A stretch of DNA of 43,843 nt from Acidobacteriota bacterium (GCA_025463125.1 JAOAPX010000068.1:1-43843); one strand, 5' to 3'; counted from the first letter of the stretch, positions 26,001 through 34,606 are shown. Numbers and translations: made by a program. The notes: generated by a model not told the origin, from the letters alone.

Positions 26001-27175
26001 CCGCAGCGCCGAGCAATTTAGCGGCGACGGCACAATCCGCGACTCAAATAAACTTGACGTGGACGGATAATGCGTCTAACGAAGACGGCTATAAAATCGA
26101 GCGCTGCCAGAATGCCGCCTGCACGAATTTCGTGGAAATCGTGCAAACGGCGGCGAACATAAACGCTTATAACGATACGGGGCGAACGGCGAACACTGTT
26201 TACCGGTACCGGATTCGCGCCTTTAACAGCGCGGGCAGCTCGGCATATTCAAACACTGCCGAAGAAACTACGCTGACCCAAACGCCGACCGCGCCGGCAG
26301 CGCCGTCAAATTTGACGGCGGCAAGCACTGCGGCGCAGATAAACTTAGAGTGGACGGACAATGCGACCAACGAAGACGGTTACAAAATCGAGCGCTGTCA
26401 GAATGCCGCCTGCACGAACTTTGTCGAAATCGGGCAGGTAAGTTCGAATGCCATCGATTATAGCGATATGAACATTACGTCGAATACCGTTTACCGCTAC
26501 CGTGTAAGAGCATTTAATGCGGGCGGAAATTCGGCTTATTCAAACACAGCCGAAGCGAATACAAGCGCGCCGAGCGGATATTTCAGTGACGATTTCGAAG
26601 ATTCCGTGCGCGATCCTGCGAAATGGAATCAGGGAATTTTCAGCTTTGCTTCGACGAGCCAGGATTCGCTGGTTGCGGTCGCCGAGCAAAGCGGGCAGCT
26701 TTCGATTACGCCGCGCGCAAGCGTAACCGGAGCGCATTATAACGGTTACGTTACCGCCGAGAGCGCGAATATGACTAATGCCTTGACAAGCATCAGAGTT
26801 TCGCAGAAAGCCGCCGGAAATTCCCAGACGCTTTTCTCGATCGGTATCGACAGCAGCAATTTTTACCGGTTCAGATCGCGCGGCAGCACGATTTATATGG
26901 AAAGCTCGATCGGCGGAACGCTGACGTCGACGAGCGTTTCGTCGACGTCAGCGCCGCGCGTCTGGCGTATTCGTCACGACGCGGCGGCAGATACGATTGT
27001 CTTTGAAACCAGCGCCGATGAGGGACTGACTTGGGTTGTACGCCGAACGGTGGCGCGGCAATTTGCGATAACAAACGTGAAAATCGAAATAATTGCCGGA
27101 ACAAGCGAATCGGTGGCTGCGCCCGGAATGGCGCTCTTTGATAATTTCCGTTTCCAATCAGTCGGAACTCCTTAA
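23027..27175 (+). CDS. Secreted purple-acid-phosphatase-like protein with seven FN3 repeats and two LamG-like modules
   Basis: The ATG at 23027 follows GGAG by 6 nt and gives 1,382 residues. A signal peptide (about 20-42) is followed by a metallophosphoesterase domain (44-300). All dimetal motifs are present: GDFG (D51), GDNNY (D79, Y82), GNHD (N125, H126), FHH (H198, H199) and GHAHLYER (H227, H229), as in purple acid phosphatases. One FN3 domain (303-393), a jelly-roll-like module (395-600), six more FN3 domains (601-1180) and a second jelly-roll-like module (1183-1382) follow. Each FN3 carries IERCQNxxC, with a conserved Cys pair. It is probably extracellular and acts on phosphate esters in or near the matrix. 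A shorter paralogue follows. Confidence 0.88.
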   Translation: MTIRKKFAAGAANQARRIERNFKTFAIILLFAQALLLNAQAQTIKFAVIGDFGSGDEHEREVADLVKSWNPDFITTTGDNNYPDGEASTIDKNIGQFYHDYIYPYKGSYGAGAAGVNRFFPTLGNHDWNTPKAQPYLDYFTLPGNERYYDFVRGPLHLFMLDSDVAEPDGITETSVQGQWLRNKLAASTAPWKIVIFHHTPYSSRTSTTKLQWSFQEWGATAVIAGHAHLYERVMRNGFPYFTNGLGGESGGTFGTPIAGSEVRYGEDYGAQLVTASADTITFKFITHTGTLIDAYTISNLQLTAPSALEATAASGTQINLSWTDNASNEDGFKIERCQNSSCTNFVEIAEVLANDTTYSDSGRTPLTTYRYRVRAFNSGGDSAYTNTAQALTGDPPSTVFSDNFNDGTRDATKWNLGIFSRSASYFDPNIVVVEQNGQLSITPRSSTTGNLYGGYLSAATWNLTDAAAEVEAAQKTAGSAVTMFSVGTDKDNWFSFRAKGSSLYLESRKAGVTTDITLSYSAVQHRFWRVRHDPLSDTVAFETSADGNIWTTQWSVARGFAISAVKFELIAGTGGAVAAPGSARFDNFIFENNNSTSAPPAAPGNLLATAFSSSQINLSWTDNSSDEDAFAIERCQNANCTGFTEIAKVGANVTSYSSTGLSANTVYRFRVRASDGGAISDYSNIAQTTTPLPPTLPPDAPTNLTAKAISISQIDLAWSINSDNEDGFKIERCQNATCTNFTEIAQVGFDVGVYSDTGRAAGTLYRYRVRAFNSGGTSAYSNTAEASTLSQTPTLPAAPSNLTATAASSVQINLAWTDNSANEDGFKIERCQNAACTTFAEVAQAAAGTTVYTDSGLTAGTSYQYRVRAYNAGGNSAYSNTASATTMQATQTPLAPNALMASSASATQINLSWTDTAANESGFKIERCQNTGCTNFVQIAQVSADITTYSNTALTTGTLYRYRVRAYNASGDSAYSNIAETTAQNPPATLPAAPSNLAATAQSATQINLTWTDNASNEDGYKIERCQNAACTNFVEIVQTAANINAYNDTGRTANTVYRYRIRAFNSAGSSAYSNTAEETTLTQTPTAPAAPSNLTAASTAAQINLEWTDNATNEDGYKIERCQNAACTNFVEIGQVSSNAIDYSDMNITSNTVYRYRVRAFNAGGNSAYSNTAEANTSAPSGYFSDDFEDSVRDPAKWNQGIFSFASTSQDSLVAVAEQSGQLSITPRASVTGAHYNGYVTAESANMTNALTSIRVSQKAAGNSQTLFSIGIDSSNFYRFRSRGSTIYMESSIGGTLTSTSVSSTSAPRVWRIRHDAAADTIVFETSADEGLTWVVRRTVARQFAITNVKIEIIAGTSESVAAPGMALFDNFRFQSVGTP
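23933..26570 (+). repeat. FN3-coding repeats inside the large phosphatase gene
   Basis: Seven copies of a roughly 290-bp unit are present, one at 23933-24210 and six head-to-tail at about 24830-26570. The core encoding NEDGFKIERCQN is highly similar at DNA level between copies, and copies four, six and seven are closest. Such identity invites slippage or recombination. Confidence 0.85.
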
Positions 27176-27180
27176 AACAG

Positions 27181-27218
27181 GTCTGAAATCTAAAATGCTG
27201 ACCGTTAGCATTTCAGAC
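27181..27218. repeat. Hairpin after the first phosphatase gene
   Basis: GTCTGAAA (27181-27188) and TTTCAGAC (27211-27218) enclose a second stem AAATGCT/AGCATTT. No T-run follows, so it is a weak terminator at best, or an mRNA-stabilising structure. Confidence 0.5.
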
Positions 27219-27293
27219 ACGCCGGTTTAATCGTTACGACTCGATAATTTAAGTTTTCAGTGGTTTTAAGAACAACTGAAAAGGGCAGATACG

Positions 27294-27345
27294 AAATTGA
27301 AATTCAATCCGAAATTATTGACTTTTCCGGATTGAATTTCAATTT
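27294..27345. repeat. Perfect 18-bp inverted repeat just upstream of the second phosphatase gene
   Basis: AAATTGAAATTCAATCCG (27294-27311) and its exact complement (27328-27345) enclose a 16-nt loop. It ends 17 nt before the ATG at 27363, beside the ribosome site GGGAGA, and no T-run belongs to it. It could control translation of the second phosphatase or be an operator. Confidence 0.8.
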
Positions 27346-27362
27346 TCAAGGAGTTGGGAGAA

Positions 27363-29222
27363 ATGAAATTTTTGAATTCATCATGCGTTAGTTTGTCTTC
27401 GTTCAAAGATCAATTTAATTACTGTTTACGTTCAATTTTTCAGGATATAAAAAGTTTCCGGTGCGGGAAAAACGGTTTATGTCTTATATTTTTCGGATTT
27501 TTTAGCGCGACGTCTTTCCCGCCGTTTTCCGCTTCGGCGCAAACGGGCGTCGTGCGTTTCGCCGTGATCGGCGATTACGGCACAGACAGCAGCGGCGAAA
27601 GGGATGTTGCGGATTTAGTCAAAAGTCGAAGCCCTGATTTTATTATCGGTGTCGGCGACAATAATTACCCGGACGGCGAGACTTCGACGATAGACAGGAA
27701 TGTCGGCAAGTATTATCACGAGTTTATCTTTCCATACAACGGGAATTACGGCGCGGGCGCGAGCGAGAACCGCTTTTTCCCGACGCTCGGCAATCATGAC
27801 TGGCACGCTGAAAACGCACAGCCTTATCTCGATTACTTTAATTTGCCGGGCAACGAGCGTTACTACGATTTCGTGCGCGGACCGGTACATTTTTTCGCTA
27901 TCGACAGCGACTCGCAGGAACCTGACGGCAGCAATGTGAATTCCGTCCAGGCGAATTGGCTGAAAAACAAGTTAGCTTCTTCAAAAGCGGTTTGGAAAAT
28001 CGTTTATTTTCATCATCCGCCGTATTCGTCAGGCAAACACGGCTCGACGGAAAGACTACAGTGGAAGTTTAAGGAATGGGGCGCGACGACCGTTATCAGC
28101 GGGCACGACCATATTTACGAGCGCCTGCTTATTAATAATTTTCCGTATTTCGTCAATGGTTTGGGCGGCGCCGGACGATATTCTTTGGAAGACACAGTGT
28201 CGGGCAGCCAAAAGCGCTACAACGCCGATTACGGGGCGATGTTCGTTGAAGCGAGCAGCGCGGAAATCACGTTCAGGTTTGTCAATCGTGAACAGGTATT
28301 GATCGACAGCTATACGATTACCGATTCGCCGCAGTTCGGCGCGCCGAACAATCTGCGCGCGACAACCGTATCGAACAATCAAATAAATTTAAGTTGGACG
28401 GACAATTCTAACAGCGAAAGCGGTTTTCTGGTCGAGCGATGCCGGGGAACTGGCTGCGCGAATTTTCAACAAATCGGGCAGGTCGGCGCTAACGTTACCG
28501 ATTACAGCGATTCCGGATTGGAAGCAGCCGTTTACGCGTATCGCGTCCGAGCCTTTAACGAAACTGAAAATTCGGCTTATTCAAACAGCTCCGAGGCGAG
28601 CACGATAACGGTTTCCCCGACGGACGTTTTCAGCGACAACTTCGATGACGGAATTTTTGACGCGTCGAAATGGACTCACGGGATTTTCAGCCGGCATCTT
28701 TCGAGTCTTGATGCGCAAACTTCGGTTATAGAACAAAACGGGCGATTGCAAATCACGCCGCGGGCGGGCGAGGACAGCGGCAATTATAACGGTTACGTAT
28801 CGACGAGCGCGTGGAACATGACCGGATCGAGCGCGGAAGTAGAAGTCGTTCAATCGGGTAACAGTAAAACCGTTACGATCCTGGCGGTCGGAACCGACGA
28901 CGATAACTGGTACCGTTTCCGTGCAAAAGGCGGCACGCTGTATCTCGAAAGGCGGAAAAACGGCAGCACATCGCGCACAGCTATTAATTTCGACAAGACG
29001 CGGCATCGTTTCTGGAGGCTGCGACACGATCCCGCAGCCGACACAATCGTTTTTGAAACGAGTCCTGACGGGGAAAAATGGACGGCGCGCCGAACGGTCG
29101 AGAGACAGACTGCGATCACGGCTCTCAAAATAGAATTAATTGCCGGGACAATTGCTAACGATGCCGCGTCCGGAACGGTTCTGTTCGATAACTTTATTCT
29201 GAGAGGCAATACAGCGCAGTAA
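27363..29222 (+). CDS. Secreted purple-acid-phosphatase-like protein, shorter paralogue (one FN3, one LamG-like module)
   Basis: 619 residues from ATG 27363 (GGGAGA 3 nt before). The signal peptide is preceded by an unusually long N-region of about 38 residues. The phosphatase domain is closely similar to the preceding protein and keeps all motifs: GDYG (D71), GDNNY (D99, Y102), GNHD (N144, H145), FHH (H217, H218) and GHDHIYER (H248, H250). One FN3 domain with ERCRGTGC (about 327-415) and one jelly-roll-like module with HRFWRLRHDPAADTIVFETS follow. The tandem arrangement points to gene duplication followed by FN3 expansion in the upstream copy. Confidence 0.88.
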   Translation: MKFLNSSCVSLSSFKDQFNYCLRSIFQDIKSFRCGKNGLCLIFFGFFSATSFPPFSASAQTGVVRFAVIGDYGTDSSGERDVADLVKSRSPDFIIGVGDNNYPDGETSTIDRNVGKYYHEFIFPYNGNYGAGASENRFFPTLGNHDWHAENAQPYLDYFNLPGNERYYDFVRGPVHFFAIDSDSQEPDGSNVNSVQANWLKNKLASSKAVWKIVYFHHPPYSSGKHGSTERLQWKFKEWGATTVISGHDHIYERLLINNFPYFVNGLGGAGRYSLEDTVSGSQKRYNADYGAMFVEASSAEITFRFVNREQVLIDSYTITDSPQFGAPNNLRATTVSNNQINLSWTDNSNSESGFLVERCRGTGCANFQQIGQVGANVTDYSDSGLEAAVYAYRVRAFNETENSAYSNSSEASTITVSPTDVFSDNFDDGIFDASKWTHGIFSRHLSSLDAQTSVIEQNGRLQITPRAGEDSGNYNGYVSTSAWNMTGSSAEVEVVQSGNSKTVTILAVGTDDDNWYRFRAKGGTLYLERRKNGSTSRTAINFDKTRHRFWRLRHDPAADTIVFETSPDGEKWTARRTVERQTAITALKIELIAGTIANDAASGTVLFDNFILRGNTAQ

Positions 29223-29302
29223 AGCGCGCTTTTCTCTCAAAATTTTCTTTCAAAATTTTGCCGGTTTCGCGTTCGGCGCCGTAAAAACCGAATCAATCAG
29301 TT

Positions 29303-30664
29303 ATGGCACTTGAATCAGAGTATTTTGAACGGCGGCATTTAGGGGCGAGCCCCGATCCGGGTTGGCAGCTCGCCGCTATTAAGCCCTTTAATGAGAAGTT
29401 TTACGCGGAAAAAGATCTCGAGCCGCGAGACTTTTACGTCGTTCCGCCGGTCCGCTGGGCGTTTTACGGCTTTATCGCGACGATTCCGTTCGAGACGATA
29501 AATCTGGGTATTCCAATTGAAATTACGATGATTTCACTCGGAATACTCATTTTATCGCTTGTCTTTCAAATGCCGGTTGTTTTTCGGAAACCTCCGGCGG
29601 CTTTCTGGCTGTTTCTGCTTTACGCGGTTATTTTCGCCATTCCGATCCTGTTGATGTCCGCTTATTACAAAGACAGGGCGCAGTGGCAGCTGATGATTCT
29701 CGTGCAATTGCTTTCGGTCTGCTGGATCGCTTACAACCTGATGAAATCGGAAAAAGTGGCGCGCTCGGCGCTGCTTGTGCTCGCTTTATCGTGCGTCTTT
29801 TTGTCGCTTCTGCAATGGACGGGAATTACCGCCGGAGTTGCCGCATTGGGAAATAAATCGGCACGGGTGAGCGCGCTCGGTTTTCACCCTAATAATATCG
29901 CGCGCATTTTATCGCTCGGGCTGCTTTCGCTTATCGGTTTGGCTTACGGGCAGCGGAAAAGTTTTATCAAACCACCGATTTTCGTCTGGATCAGTTTTGC
30001 GATTATCGGCATTACCATCGTGCAGACCGGTTCGCGCGGCGGGCTGCTTGCTTTAGGAGCGGGAATTTCAGTTTTTGTGCTGCGCAAGGGAAGCATTGCC
30101 GTAAAAGCGCGCAACTTAATGCTTGTCGCGGTTGGCATCGGTTTTTTTATTTTTATCGCTTCGCAATCGGCTACGACCAGCTCGCGGTTTGAAGACGCGT
30201 TTGAAGAAGGCGATCTGGCGCGGCGCGAGCAAATTTACCCGGCAGCCTGGGAAATGATCGAGGAAAAACCGATTTTCGGCTGGGGACCCGTCGCGGCGCA
30301 GTATGAACTCGGAGCGCGTCTCGCACATGATCGGGAAGACAGCAAAAACGCTCATAATTTAATTCTTCACGTGCTCGTTTCGGTAGGAATCGTCGGCGCC
30401 ATTCCTGTTTTTGCCGGGATGGCGCTGGCGCTGCTCGCGGCTTGGCGCGCGAGACGCGGTTCGCGCGGCGTTTTGCCGCTGGCGCTTTTAACCGCGGTTT
30501 TGGTCGCCAATATGAGCGGTATCTGGATCGGCAACAAAATGCACTGGCTGGTTTTGGGCTACGCTCTTTCGAGCGCGGCGGTTTTATCTTTTAACAAAAA
30601 TAACAAAAAAACTCGGCGGCAATATGCGCCGAAGCTGGATGCCGCCGCGCGGGCGGCTTTTTAA
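29303..30664 (+). CDS. O-antigen polymerase/ligase family protein (Wzy_C)
   Basis: This 453-residue polytopic membrane protein has about 11-12 helices. The large periplasmic loop carries the Wzy/WaaL-family pieces VQTGSRGGLLALGAG and GWGPVAAQYE, then SKNAHNLILHVLVSVG. It most likely polymerises flipped repeat units, alongside the Wzx-like and Wzc-like proteins. It ends 10 nt before the deacetylase gene. Confidence 0.88.
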   Translation: MALESEYFERRHLGASPDPGWQLAAIKPFNEKFYAEKDLEPRDFYVVPPVRWAFYGFIATIPFETINLGIPIEITMISLGILILSLVFQMPVVFRKPPAAFWLFLLYAVIFAIPILLMSAYYKDRAQWQLMILVQLLSVCWIAYNLMKSEKVARSALLVLALSCVFLSLLQWTGITAGVAALGNKSARVSALGFHPNNIARILSLGLLSLIGLAYGQRKSFIKPPIFVWISFAIIGITIVQTGSRGGLLALGAGISVFVLRKGSIAVKARNLMLVAVGIGFFIFIASQSATTSSRFEDAFEEGDLARREQIYPAAWEMIEEKPIFGWGPVAAQYELGARLAHDREDSKNAHNLILHVLVSVGIVGAIPVFAGMALALLAAWRARRGSRGVLPLALLTAVLVANMSGIWIGNKMHWLVLGYALSSAAVLSFNKNNKKTRRQYAPKLDAAARAAF

Positions 30665-30674
30665 TTTAACTGCA

Positions 30675-31613
30675 ATGATTGGACAAATTAATATCAAACG
30701 AGCGATAAAGCGAACGAGTAACTGGACGGCGATACTGGCGCAGATGTTTTCCGTCGCCGCGCCGCGCGAGCCGCGAGCCTGTATTTTTTATTATCACCGG
30801 ATCGCCGACATCGATTTCGTTGATTCGAAACTCGATGACCGCAATGTTTTGCCGCGAATATTTGAAAAACAAATCGCCGCTTTAAGCGAATTTGCCGAGA
30901 TCGTTCCGCTGCCGGAATTAACAGAAAAAATAAAGCGGCGCGCGCCCCGGTCAAAGCCTTTGATCAGCTTAACGTTCGATGACGGTTACGCGAATTTTTA
31001 CACGAACGCTTTGCCGATTTTAAAACGCTGCAACGCTCCGGCGACGCTTTCGATTATTACCGGCGCGGTCGATCGCGCCGCGCCGCTGCCTTCGGATAAA
31101 TGGGCGGTTAAACACAGGCAAACGGTTTCACCGGAAACCTGGAAACCGATCAAATGGAACGAAATCGAAAAATGTCTCGCTTCGGGTTTGGTCACGCTCG
31201 GCGCGCATTCCGACAAACATTTAAAAGCTAACGACTGCACGCGGGCGCAGATCGAAGAAGAGGTCGAGCGTTCGGCTGAGATTTTATACGAGCGCTTCGG
31301 AAAAACAAATGTTCCGGTTTACGCCTACCCGTACGGAAATTCGCATCTCGGACACGTTCCGGAAGATTACGAACGCGCGGTTCGCCGCGCAGGGTTTCGC
31401 CTGGCTGTAACCACCGATTTCGGGCTTGTCACCGAAACGCTCAATCCTTTTATGCTTCCGCGCATCGAGGCGCACGGCGTTGATTCGGCAGCGGCGATTC
31501 GCGCGAAAACCGCGAGCCGTTTCTCGCCGTTTCGCCTTCACGACTGCTGCCGCGCGGCGAAATACCGGGTAACAAACGGAAAAAAGATCAGAACAAATAT
31601 CGAAACGGCTTAA
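30675..31613 (+). CDS. Polysaccharide deacetylase (NodB/CE4)
   Basis: 312 residues from ATG 30675. The CE4 signature LTFDDGYANF (D102, D103) and the HxxxH metal pair in GAHSDKH (H178, H182) are present, with YAYPYGN further on. The family removes N- or O-acetyl groups from polysaccharides. No clear signal peptide is seen, so it may act at the cytoplasmic face or on precursors. An earlier in-frame start (30624) would overlap the polymerase gene and is less likely. Confidence 0.88.
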   Translation: MIGQINIKRAIKRTSNWTAILAQMFSVAAPREPRACIFYYHRIADIDFVDSKLDDRNVLPRIFEKQIAALSEFAEIVPLPELTEKIKRRAPRSKPLISLTFDDGYANFYTNALPILKRCNAPATLSIITGAVDRAAPLPSDKWAVKHRQTVSPETWKPIKWNEIEKCLASGLVTLGAHSDKHLKANDCTRAQIEEEVERSAEILYERFGKTNVPVYAYPYGNSHLGHVPEDYERAVRRAGFRLAVTTDFGLVTETLNPFMLPRIEAHGVDSAAAIRAKTASRFSPFRLHDCCRAAKYRVTNGKKIRTNIETA

Positions 31614-31640
31614 GAAATTATTAAAGGTTTTATTTTTAAT

Positions 31641-32753
31641 ATGCTGAATAATCAAATCGTTTTGCGCGAGGCTACGGCGCTGGAAGTTGGAAATTGGGAC
31701 GAGCTCGTCACGCGCTTTGAGAATCATCGCGTCACGCACACGCTCGCGTGGATTCGCTCGCTTGCAGATTCGGAAAAAGGGAAACCGCTTTTTCTGGTTT
31801 ACGAAAAAAACGGTGAAATCGTCGGGTGTCTGCCCGGTTTGATTACCGGAATCGGTTTGCTGCGCGTTTTCGGCTCGCCGCTTCCGGGCTGGCAAACCAG
31901 GAGCATGGGACCTGCTTTTCGAGCCGAAAGCATTTCAACCGGCGAAATTATCGAGCCGCTAATTCCTTTTTTGGAAAAGCGGCACAACATACATCACATC
32001 GAGATTATGAATCATCATCTTGATCACGAAGAAATGAGCGGCGGCGGTTTTCGTCCCGAGCTGCGACCGGTTTTCCGCGTTCCGATGTTTCCCGGCGACG
32101 AAGATCGCGTGCTGAAAAATATGAAGCAAAACGCGCGCAACCGTATAAAAAAGGGAATCAAGCTCGGACTGTCGGCGAAATTCATAGATGATGAGCGATT
32201 TGTCGAAGAGATTTACGATCAGCTCGTCGAAGTTTACGCTCGCGGCGGAAACACGATTCCTTTTAATAAAAAGCGCGTCGAAGCGTTTTTCCGCAATATG
32301 AAGCGGGCGGGCAATCTGCTGGCAATCGCCGTTTATCTGCCCGGCGGCGAAATTTGTATCGCGACGGGGCTTTTCACGGCTGAAAACAAGGAATTGATTT
32401 TATGGTCATGGTCTCACCGCACGGAATATCGCAGCTATAACGCGACCGAGCTGATGACGTGGACGGTGATGAAAAAAGCTATGGAAATGGGCTGCACGAT
32501 ATTTCAGATCGGCGGCGGCAGCGAATTTAAAACTAAATTCGGCGCGTATCAGGATTTAAACAAATACCGCTGGGTTCGCAGCCGCTATAAATGGCTGACC
32601 GGGGCGCGCGATATCGCTGAGAAATGCTATCGCTGGCAGCAATCGGTGCGCGGACAAATCGCCAAACGGGGAATCGAAGAGAAATTTCCGTCCGCCTCCG
32701 CAGATCCTTCGGCGCAGGAAACACAAGCAAACCTCCACAAAAACATACATTAA
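31641..32753 (+). CDS. FemAB/BioF2-like GNAT acyltransferase
   Basis: This 370-residue cytoplasmic protein has two GNAT-like halves of the FemAB/Acetyltransf_6 type. Visible elements are NARNRIKKGIKLGLSA, NGEIVGCLPG and the C-terminal GCTIFQIGGGSEFKTKFGA. Family members add amino acids or acyl groups to cell-wall or polysaccharide precursors. It is followed 28 nt later by an ATP-grasp ligase, which suggests that the polymer carries amino-acyl or acyl substituents. No exosortase gene is seen here, although related proteins occur in exosortase-linked clusters. Confidence 0.8.
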   Translation: MLNNQIVLREATALEVGNWDELVTRFENHRVTHTLAWIRSLADSEKGKPLFLVYEKNGEIVGCLPGLITGIGLLRVFGSPLPGWQTRSMGPAFRAESISTGEIIEPLIPFLEKRHNIHHIEIMNHHLDHEEMSGGGFRPELRPVFRVPMFPGDEDRVLKNMKQNARNRIKKGIKLGLSAKFIDDERFVEEIYDQLVEVYARGGNTIPFNKKRVEAFFRNMKRAGNLLAIAVYLPGGEICIATGLFTAENKELILWSWSHRTEYRSYNATELMTWTVMKKAMEMGCTIFQIGGGSEFKTKFGAYQDLNKYRWVRSRYKWLTGARDIAEKCYRWQQSVRGQIAKRGIEEKFPSASADPSAQETQANLHKNIH

Positions 32754-32781
32754 CCGGAAGGATAACCAAAGGATAAAATTT

Positions 32782-33975
32782 ATGAATACAAATCAACCGT
32801 TCGCCTGCGTGATGGGCGACATAGACTTACTGCGCCCGCTCGGGCTGGCTGGGATTCCCTGCGTTGCCCTTACAAAACCGGGAACGATGCCTCGATATTC
32901 GCGTTATACGAAAACTTCGCTCGATTGGCACGACCCGTGGGAGCAGCCGGAAAAAGTCGTCGAAACGCTGATGCGTTTCGGTCTCGATCAAAAAGAAAAA
33001 CCGGTGCTCTTTTACGAACACGACGCGCTTTTGAAGATCGTTTCAAAATACAGGAACGAATTAAGCCGGGCTTTTCGTTTCTTAATCGCCGAAGAAAACT
33101 TGGTCGATGAAATTCTAGATAAATATAAGTTTCACGAGCTTGCCGAGCGCGCGGGACTTCCGGTTCCGAAAACAAAACTGATCGACGCCGCTTCCGAAAC
33201 GGACTGGAACGAAATTGATTTGCAGTTTCCGTTTATCATCAAGCCCGTAACGCGCAGCCCCGCGCTCTGGAATCCGGTCGCCGGTTCGGCAAAAGCCGTG
33301 CATATCGGCACGCCGGAAGATTTGCGCGAATTTAAAAAACGAGTCGGCGCGGCGAAAACAAAATTCGAGCTGATAGCGCAGGAATTAGTCGCCGGACCGG
33401 AAAGCGCGATTGAGAGTTATCAGGTTTACGTTGACGGAACGGGCGAGATAGCCGGCGAATTTACGGGAAAGAAAATCCGGACGTTTCCCGTCGAACTCGG
33501 GCACAGCTGTTCTCTAATGATTACCGATACGGAAGACCTCGCCGAACTCGGACGTGAATTAGTGCGGAAAATCAACTTGCGCGGCGTGGCGGAATTCGAA
33601 TTCAAACGCGCGCCGGACGGCAAGCTGTTTCTTTTGGAAATCAACCCGCGTTTTAATCTCTGGCATCATCTGGGCGCGGTAGCCGGCGTCAATTTGCCCG
33701 CGCTCGTTTACGGCGATTTGATCGGTTTGCCGCGACCGGCTCACGCGTCTGCCCGCGCGGGAACGCGCTGGTGCCGCGTCTGGCAGGATTTGCGCGCGTC
33801 GAGAGCCGACGGAATACCTTTAACGAAATGGTTTAACTGGGCGATGAGCTGCGAAGTGAAACGCGGTTTGACGCTTGACGACCCGCTGCCGATTTTTCTC
33901 GGCGGTGTGTGGCGCACTTCCAGTAATTTGCTTCAAATTATTTCTCCAAAACGCCCGGCGCAGGCGAAAACCTAA
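32782..33975 (+). CDS. ATP-grasp family ligase
   Basis: 397 residues, cytoplasmic. The ATP-grasp fold is indicated by FPFIIKPVTRSP (ATP-binding Lys), a glutamate-rich FELIAQELVAGPESAIESY, and the metal-binding EFEFKRAPDGKLFLLEINPRFNL block (residues near 270-295, with Glu and Asn ligands). Such enzymes join a carboxylate to an amine with ATP. Position beside the FemAB-like gene suggests modification of the polysaccharide or its precursor. AGGATAAAATTT precedes the ATG. Confidence 0.82.
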   Translation: MNTNQPFACVMGDIDLLRPLGLAGIPCVALTKPGTMPRYSRYTKTSLDWHDPWEQPEKVVETLMRFGLDQKEKPVLFYEHDALLKIVSKYRNELSRAFRFLIAEENLVDEILDKYKFHELAERAGLPVPKTKLIDAASETDWNEIDLQFPFIIKPVTRSPALWNPVAGSAKAVHIGTPEDLREFKKRVGAAKTKFELIAQELVAGPESAIESYQVYVDGTGEIAGEFTGKKIRTFPVELGHSCSLMITDTEDLAELGRELVRKINLRGVAEFEFKRAPDGKLFLLEINPRFNLWHHLGAVAGVNLPALVYGDLIGLPRPAHASARAGTRWCRVWQDLRASRADGIPLTKWFNWAMSCEVKRGLTLDDPLPIFLGGVWRTSSNLLQIISPKRPAQAKT

Positions 33976-34034
33976 AGCAGGCGAGAGGGAAAGCGTTTAA
34001 TCGAGGTCAGGAACTAAAATTCTTTGAGAGAAAA

Positions 34035-34601
34035 GTGATACAGGTAATCAAAAAAAACGGTTGAACGTTCTCAGCTGGAATTTAGGGCGTTCGTTAAATT
34101 GGTGTCTGAGGGTGGACAAGTAACTCGAAAAAGGCTGGAAAGCAGAGTGCACAGAGCGTAAATGCCGGCATTCTGCTTCAATGAAGAAATCGAAAAACCG
34201 GTCGGCACCTTAGCCGTCAAAAATCCATCCCGGCTTTACAAAAGAAATGTATTTAAAAGGCGAATGAACCGGGAGAAGCGAAAATCTACAGGTTTGAGCC
34301 GGGATGGGGCTGTGTTTTGCCGGATTACAGAAAAAGGGGCATTTTCAGCCAGCTTTCCGGGAAGTTGTTAAATGGCTATACAGACCGAAATTTATTCGCC
34401 GCGACCGGAATTGACAACCAGGCGGTTCAGAGAATGTTGAACAATCACGGCTTTCAAAAGTGCGGACAGCCTTACCAGGGCAGAAAAGAGCTTAAACAGC
34501 TGTATGTAAAACGGGTGAACGACGGGGAAGGTTTTATAAGCCGGTTTTCAGATGTGTGGTACGCCTTCAAGGGAAGAATAGGAAATCAAGCAGCAAAATA
34601 G
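34035..34601 (+). pseudogene. Decayed GNAT acetyltransferase (two frameshifts and a stop)
   Basis: The reading frame can be rebuilt across three lesions. GTG 34035 opens VIQVIKK, then an A-run (34050-34057) is one base too long. The next piece, VERSQLEFRAFVKLVSEGG to RVHRA, ends in TAA at 34159 and continues in the same frame with MPAFCFNEEIEKPVGTLAVK and RLYKRNVFK. Near 34257 an A is missing, and the third frame gives KANEPGEAKIYRFEPGWGCV, then LPDYRKRGIFSQL and NQAVQRMLNNHGFQKCG, up to the TAG at 34601. The motifs PDYRKRGIFSQL and NNHGF are GNAT motifs A and B. Three independent lesions point to a dead gene rather than a sequencing error. Its Arg codon use (AGG, CGG) also differs from that of its neighbours. 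Confidence 0.85.
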
Positions 34602-34606
34602 TTATT

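Noticed and set aside
34250..34262. Programmed frameshift in the GNAT gene
   Set aside because: The site ATTTAAAAGG is not a good slippery heptamer in the reading frame, and two other lesions in the same gene indicate decay.
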